NCBI RefSeq assembly: GCF_003963535.1 | Contig: NZ_CP034539.1 | Location: forward strand, 8,184,001-8,248,000 | Length of the DNA: 64,000 nt | Source: Streptomyces cyaneochromogenes | Lineage (GTDB): Bacteria; Actinomycetota; Actinomycetes; Streptomycetales; Streptomycetaceae | Direction of reading: 5' to 3' | Shown: positions 62,345 through 64,000 of the stretch, piece after piece | Layout of the letters: every line of letters starts with the position of its first letter | Position numbering within the stretch: position 1 is the stretch's first letter | Position numbers and translations under genes: made by a program | Notes under the pieces: model-generated | Databases searched by the model: none | What the model saw: the letters and a program-made list of their open reading frames with translations, nothing else | What the model was told of the DNA's origin: nothing

Positions 62345-63607
62345 ATGGGGTGCGAATTGTCCGAGACAACCGAGACAACCGAGGCAGCCGAGAAAATCAT
62401 CGAGATTCCGCAGCCGGAGCCGGACCTGACACCGGAGGAACTCGTGCGCCGGGCCGCCGGCATGAGGACCTGGCTTCGTGATCACCAGGACGAGACCGAA
62501 CAGCGGACCGGTATCCCCGAGGACACGCACAAGGCGTTCCTGGAGGCGGGTTTCTACCGGTCCCTCCAGCCACGCCGCTTCGGCGGCTACGAGTTCGACC
62601 TGCGGACCTACTCCCGGATGGTCACCGAGCTGGCCCGCGGCTGCCCGTCCAGCGGCTGGAACCTGTGTCTGGCCGCCTCCCACAGCCTGGTGGTGGCCGG
62701 CCGCTTCCCCGAGAGCACCCAGCGCGAGGTGTTCGGGCCGGACGGTGACTTCCGGGCCCCGCTGCCGATCGCCCCGAGCGCCACCGCGACGAGGACCCCC
62801 GACGGGTACCTGGTCAACGGCCGCTGGGACTACTCCTCCGGAGTCAACGTCTCCACGCACTTCCTGGGTGGCGTACTCATCATCGACGAAGAGGGCGGCA
62901 TCCCCACGCCGGGCATGGTGCTCGTGCCCTCCGGCTGGCGGATGCTCGACAACTGGGGCGAGATCCTGGGCTTCCGCGGCAGCGGCTCCAACAGCGTCGT
63001 GGCCGAGGACGTCCTCGTACCGTACGAGTACGTGTCCAGGACCCACCTCGCGGCGAGCGACGTCACCGACGGGCCGGGTGTGGAACTGCACGGCAACCCG
63101 CTGTACGCGGGCCGGCTGATGTCGTTCTTCAACATCCAGCTGTGTTCGATCGTGGCGGGCACCGCCTGGGCCGCGGTCGACGAGTACCGGCGGATCATCA
63201 CCACCAAGAACACCACGCTGCCGCCCTTCAAGCCACGCAGCCACGATCCGGAACACCAGCGCAACCTCGGCCTGGCCACGGCCCTGGCCGACAGCGCGCA
63301 GCGGATCATCCTGTCGGTCGCCGACGACTACATCGCGTACGCCGCCCGGGGCCTGGCAGGGGGCGAGCCCTTCTCCGAACTGGACGACCAGGCCCTCTCC
63401 GTCACGGCCCGGCAGTCCGGCCAACTCGCCTGCCAGGCCGTCGAGATGCTGGCCTTCGCCAGTGGCTCCAGCGCGCTGGCGAACGGCGAGCGCATGCAGC
63501 GGTACCTGCGCGACGTCGCCACGTACAAGACACACATCAACGCGCAGCACGGCTCGTGGGCCACGGGGTACGCCCGTTCTCTGCTCGGGCTGGAGACCGC
63601 GGCGTGA
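62345..63607 (+). CDS. Flavin-dependent two-component monooxygenase, oxygenase component
   Basis: The 420-residue protein has an acyl-CoA-dehydrogenase-like fold (class D flavin monooxygenases such as HpaB, HsaA and resorcinol hydroxylase GraA). Blocks include GIPEDTHKAFLEAGFYRSLQP near residue 58, RGCPSSGWNLCLAASHSL, the loop YLVNGRWDYSSGVNVSTHF and DVATYKTHINAQHGSWATGY near the C-terminus. The flavin reductase follows with a 4-bp overlap and should supply FADH2 or FMNH2. Start uncertain: ATG 62345 has no good ribosome site and a TTG at 62357 is possible. Near the start is a 9-bp repeat encoding Glu-Thr-Thr. Confidence 0.85.
   Translation: MGCELSETTETTEAAEKIIEIPQPEPDLTPEELVRRAAGMRTWLRDHQDETEQRTGIPEDTHKAFLEAGFYRSLQPRRFGGYEFDLRTYSRMVTELARGCPSSGWNLCLAASHSLVVAGRFPESTQREVFGPDGDFRAPLPIAPSATATRTPDGYLVNGRWDYSSGVNVSTHFLGGVLIIDEEGGIPTPGMVLVPSGWRMLDNWGEILGFRGSGSNSVVAEDVLVPYEYVSRTHLAASDVTDGPGVELHGNPLYAGRLMSFFNIQLCSIVAGTAWAAVDEYRRIITTKNTTLPPFKPRSHDPEHQRNLGLATALADSAQRIILSVADDYIAYAARGLAGGEPFSELDDQALSVTARQSGQLACQAVEMLAFASGSSALANGERMQRYLRDVATYKTHINAQHGSWATGYARSLLGLETAA
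62361..62396 (+). repeat. 9-bp tandem repeat in the monooxygenase 5' end
   Basis: Four units close to CCGAGACAA occur in tandem and encode Thr-Glu-Thr type tripeptides near the N-terminus. Confidence 0.75.
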
Positions 63608-64000
63608 ACCGGCAGACGCCCGCCGCGACGGCGCCCGGCGGTGGCCCGGCGGACGACCCCGGCCAGTTCCGGCACGTGCTCGGCCACTACCCGACGGGTG
63701 TCACGGTGGTCACCGCGAAGGAACCCGACGGCACCCCGGTCGGCATGGTGATCGGCTCGTTCACCTCGGTGTCCCTGGACCCTCCGCTCGTCGCGTTCCT
63801 CCCCGGCCGCTCCTCCACGACCTGGCCCAGGATCATGGCCGGCGGCGCCTTCTGCGTGAACGTGCTGGCCGCCGTCCAGGAGGACCTCTGCCGGGACGTC
63901 AGCGCCAAGGCACCCGACGTCTTCGACCGCCACCCGTGGCGCGGCGCGGCCTCGGGCAGCCCCGTCCTGGCGGGCGTCGCCGCCTGGATCGACTGCGACA
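63604..64000 (+). CDS. Flavin reductase, HpaC/RutF family (cut by right edge)
   Basis: The frame is open from GTG 63604 to the window end (132 codons), so the C-terminus is missing. It contains FRHVLGHYPTGVTVVTAKEPDG, SFTSVSLDPPLVAFLPGRSSTT, FCVNVLAAVQEDLCRDVSAK and PVLAGVAAWIDCD, the standard flavin reductase blocks. It should reduce free flavin with NAD(P)H for the oxygenase encoded before it. The start overlaps the oxygenase stop (GTGA). Confidence 0.93.
   Translation, partial: MNRQTPAATAPGGGPADDPGQFRHVLGHYPTGVTVVTAKEPDGTPVGMVIGSFTSVSLDPPLVAFLPGRSSTTWPRIMAGGAFCVNVLAAVQEDLCRDVSAKAPDVFDRHPWRGAASGSPVLAGVAAWIDCD

Overview
The window is about 72% or more GC, its genes show third-position GC bias, and GTG and TTG starts and 1-4 bp stop/start overlaps are common. 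Together with the gene families present this points to a Streptomyces. The lasso-peptide core (citrulassin type) and the diaminopropionate polymer-like locus both recall the S. albulus / S. noursei group; that placement is inference from family knowledge, not a search result.

Layout. (1) 1-3.9 kb: the 5' part of a secreted Lys/Pro-rich repeat protein that runs off the left edge, a cytoplasmic-looking ABC-type ligand-binding protein, and a LacI-family remnant. (2) 3.96-12.4 kb (+): a compact five-gene operon with a membrane carrier/left-handed-beta-helix protein like the C-terminal half of poly-lysine synthetase, a separate adenylation-carrier NRPS protein, an Fe(II)/2-oxoglutarate oxygenase, and SbnB and SbnA homologues that make L-2,3-diaminopropionate. 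It looks like a split synthetase for a homopoly-amino-acid or related product. (3) 12.4-14.6 kb (+): SigK-type ECF sigma factor, its RskA-type anti-sigma factor and a PAP2 phosphatase. (4) 14.6-42.2 kb (-): 21 tightly packed genes for a Wzx/Wzy-type exopolysaccharide: priming glycosylphosphotransferase, GDP-mannose-dehydrogenase-like enzyme, two Wzz proteins, amidotransferase, heparinase-like and beta-helix lyases, polymerase, flippase, glycosyltransferases, pyruvyltransferase and an unusual sugar-modification set. (5) 43.0-47.7 kb (-): a complete lasso-peptide operon A-C-B1-B2-D whose 36-codon precursor gene is easy to overlook. (6) 47.8-48.9 kb: gene debris (CorA, IS701-like transposase). 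(7) 48.9-55.1 kb (-): a tandem-domain IclR regulator, a PcaR-type IclR regulator and a four-gene SsuABC-like ABC importer. (8) 55.1-56.4 kb: more debris (inverted GH95 pieces, IS701-like piece). (9) 56.4-64.0 kb: a resorcinol/hydroxyquinol-type catabolic module with alpha/beta hydrolase, FAD phenol hydroxylase, hydroxyquinol 1,2-dioxygenase, maleylacetate reductase, a LysR regulator, and a two-component flavin monooxygenase whose reductase is cut by the right edge.

How the parts work together. SbnA and SbnB should supply diaminopropionate; the A-PCP protein should load it; and the membrane protein should couple it, with possible hydroxylation by the oxygenase. The exopolysaccharide genes form one apparent transcription unit from priming to export. 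In the lasso operon, B1 binds the leader, B2 cuts it, C closes the ring and D exports. In the catabolic module a phenolic is hydroxylated to hydroxyquinol, ring-opened to maleylacetate and reduced to 3-oxoadipate, probably with uptake by the adjacent importer.
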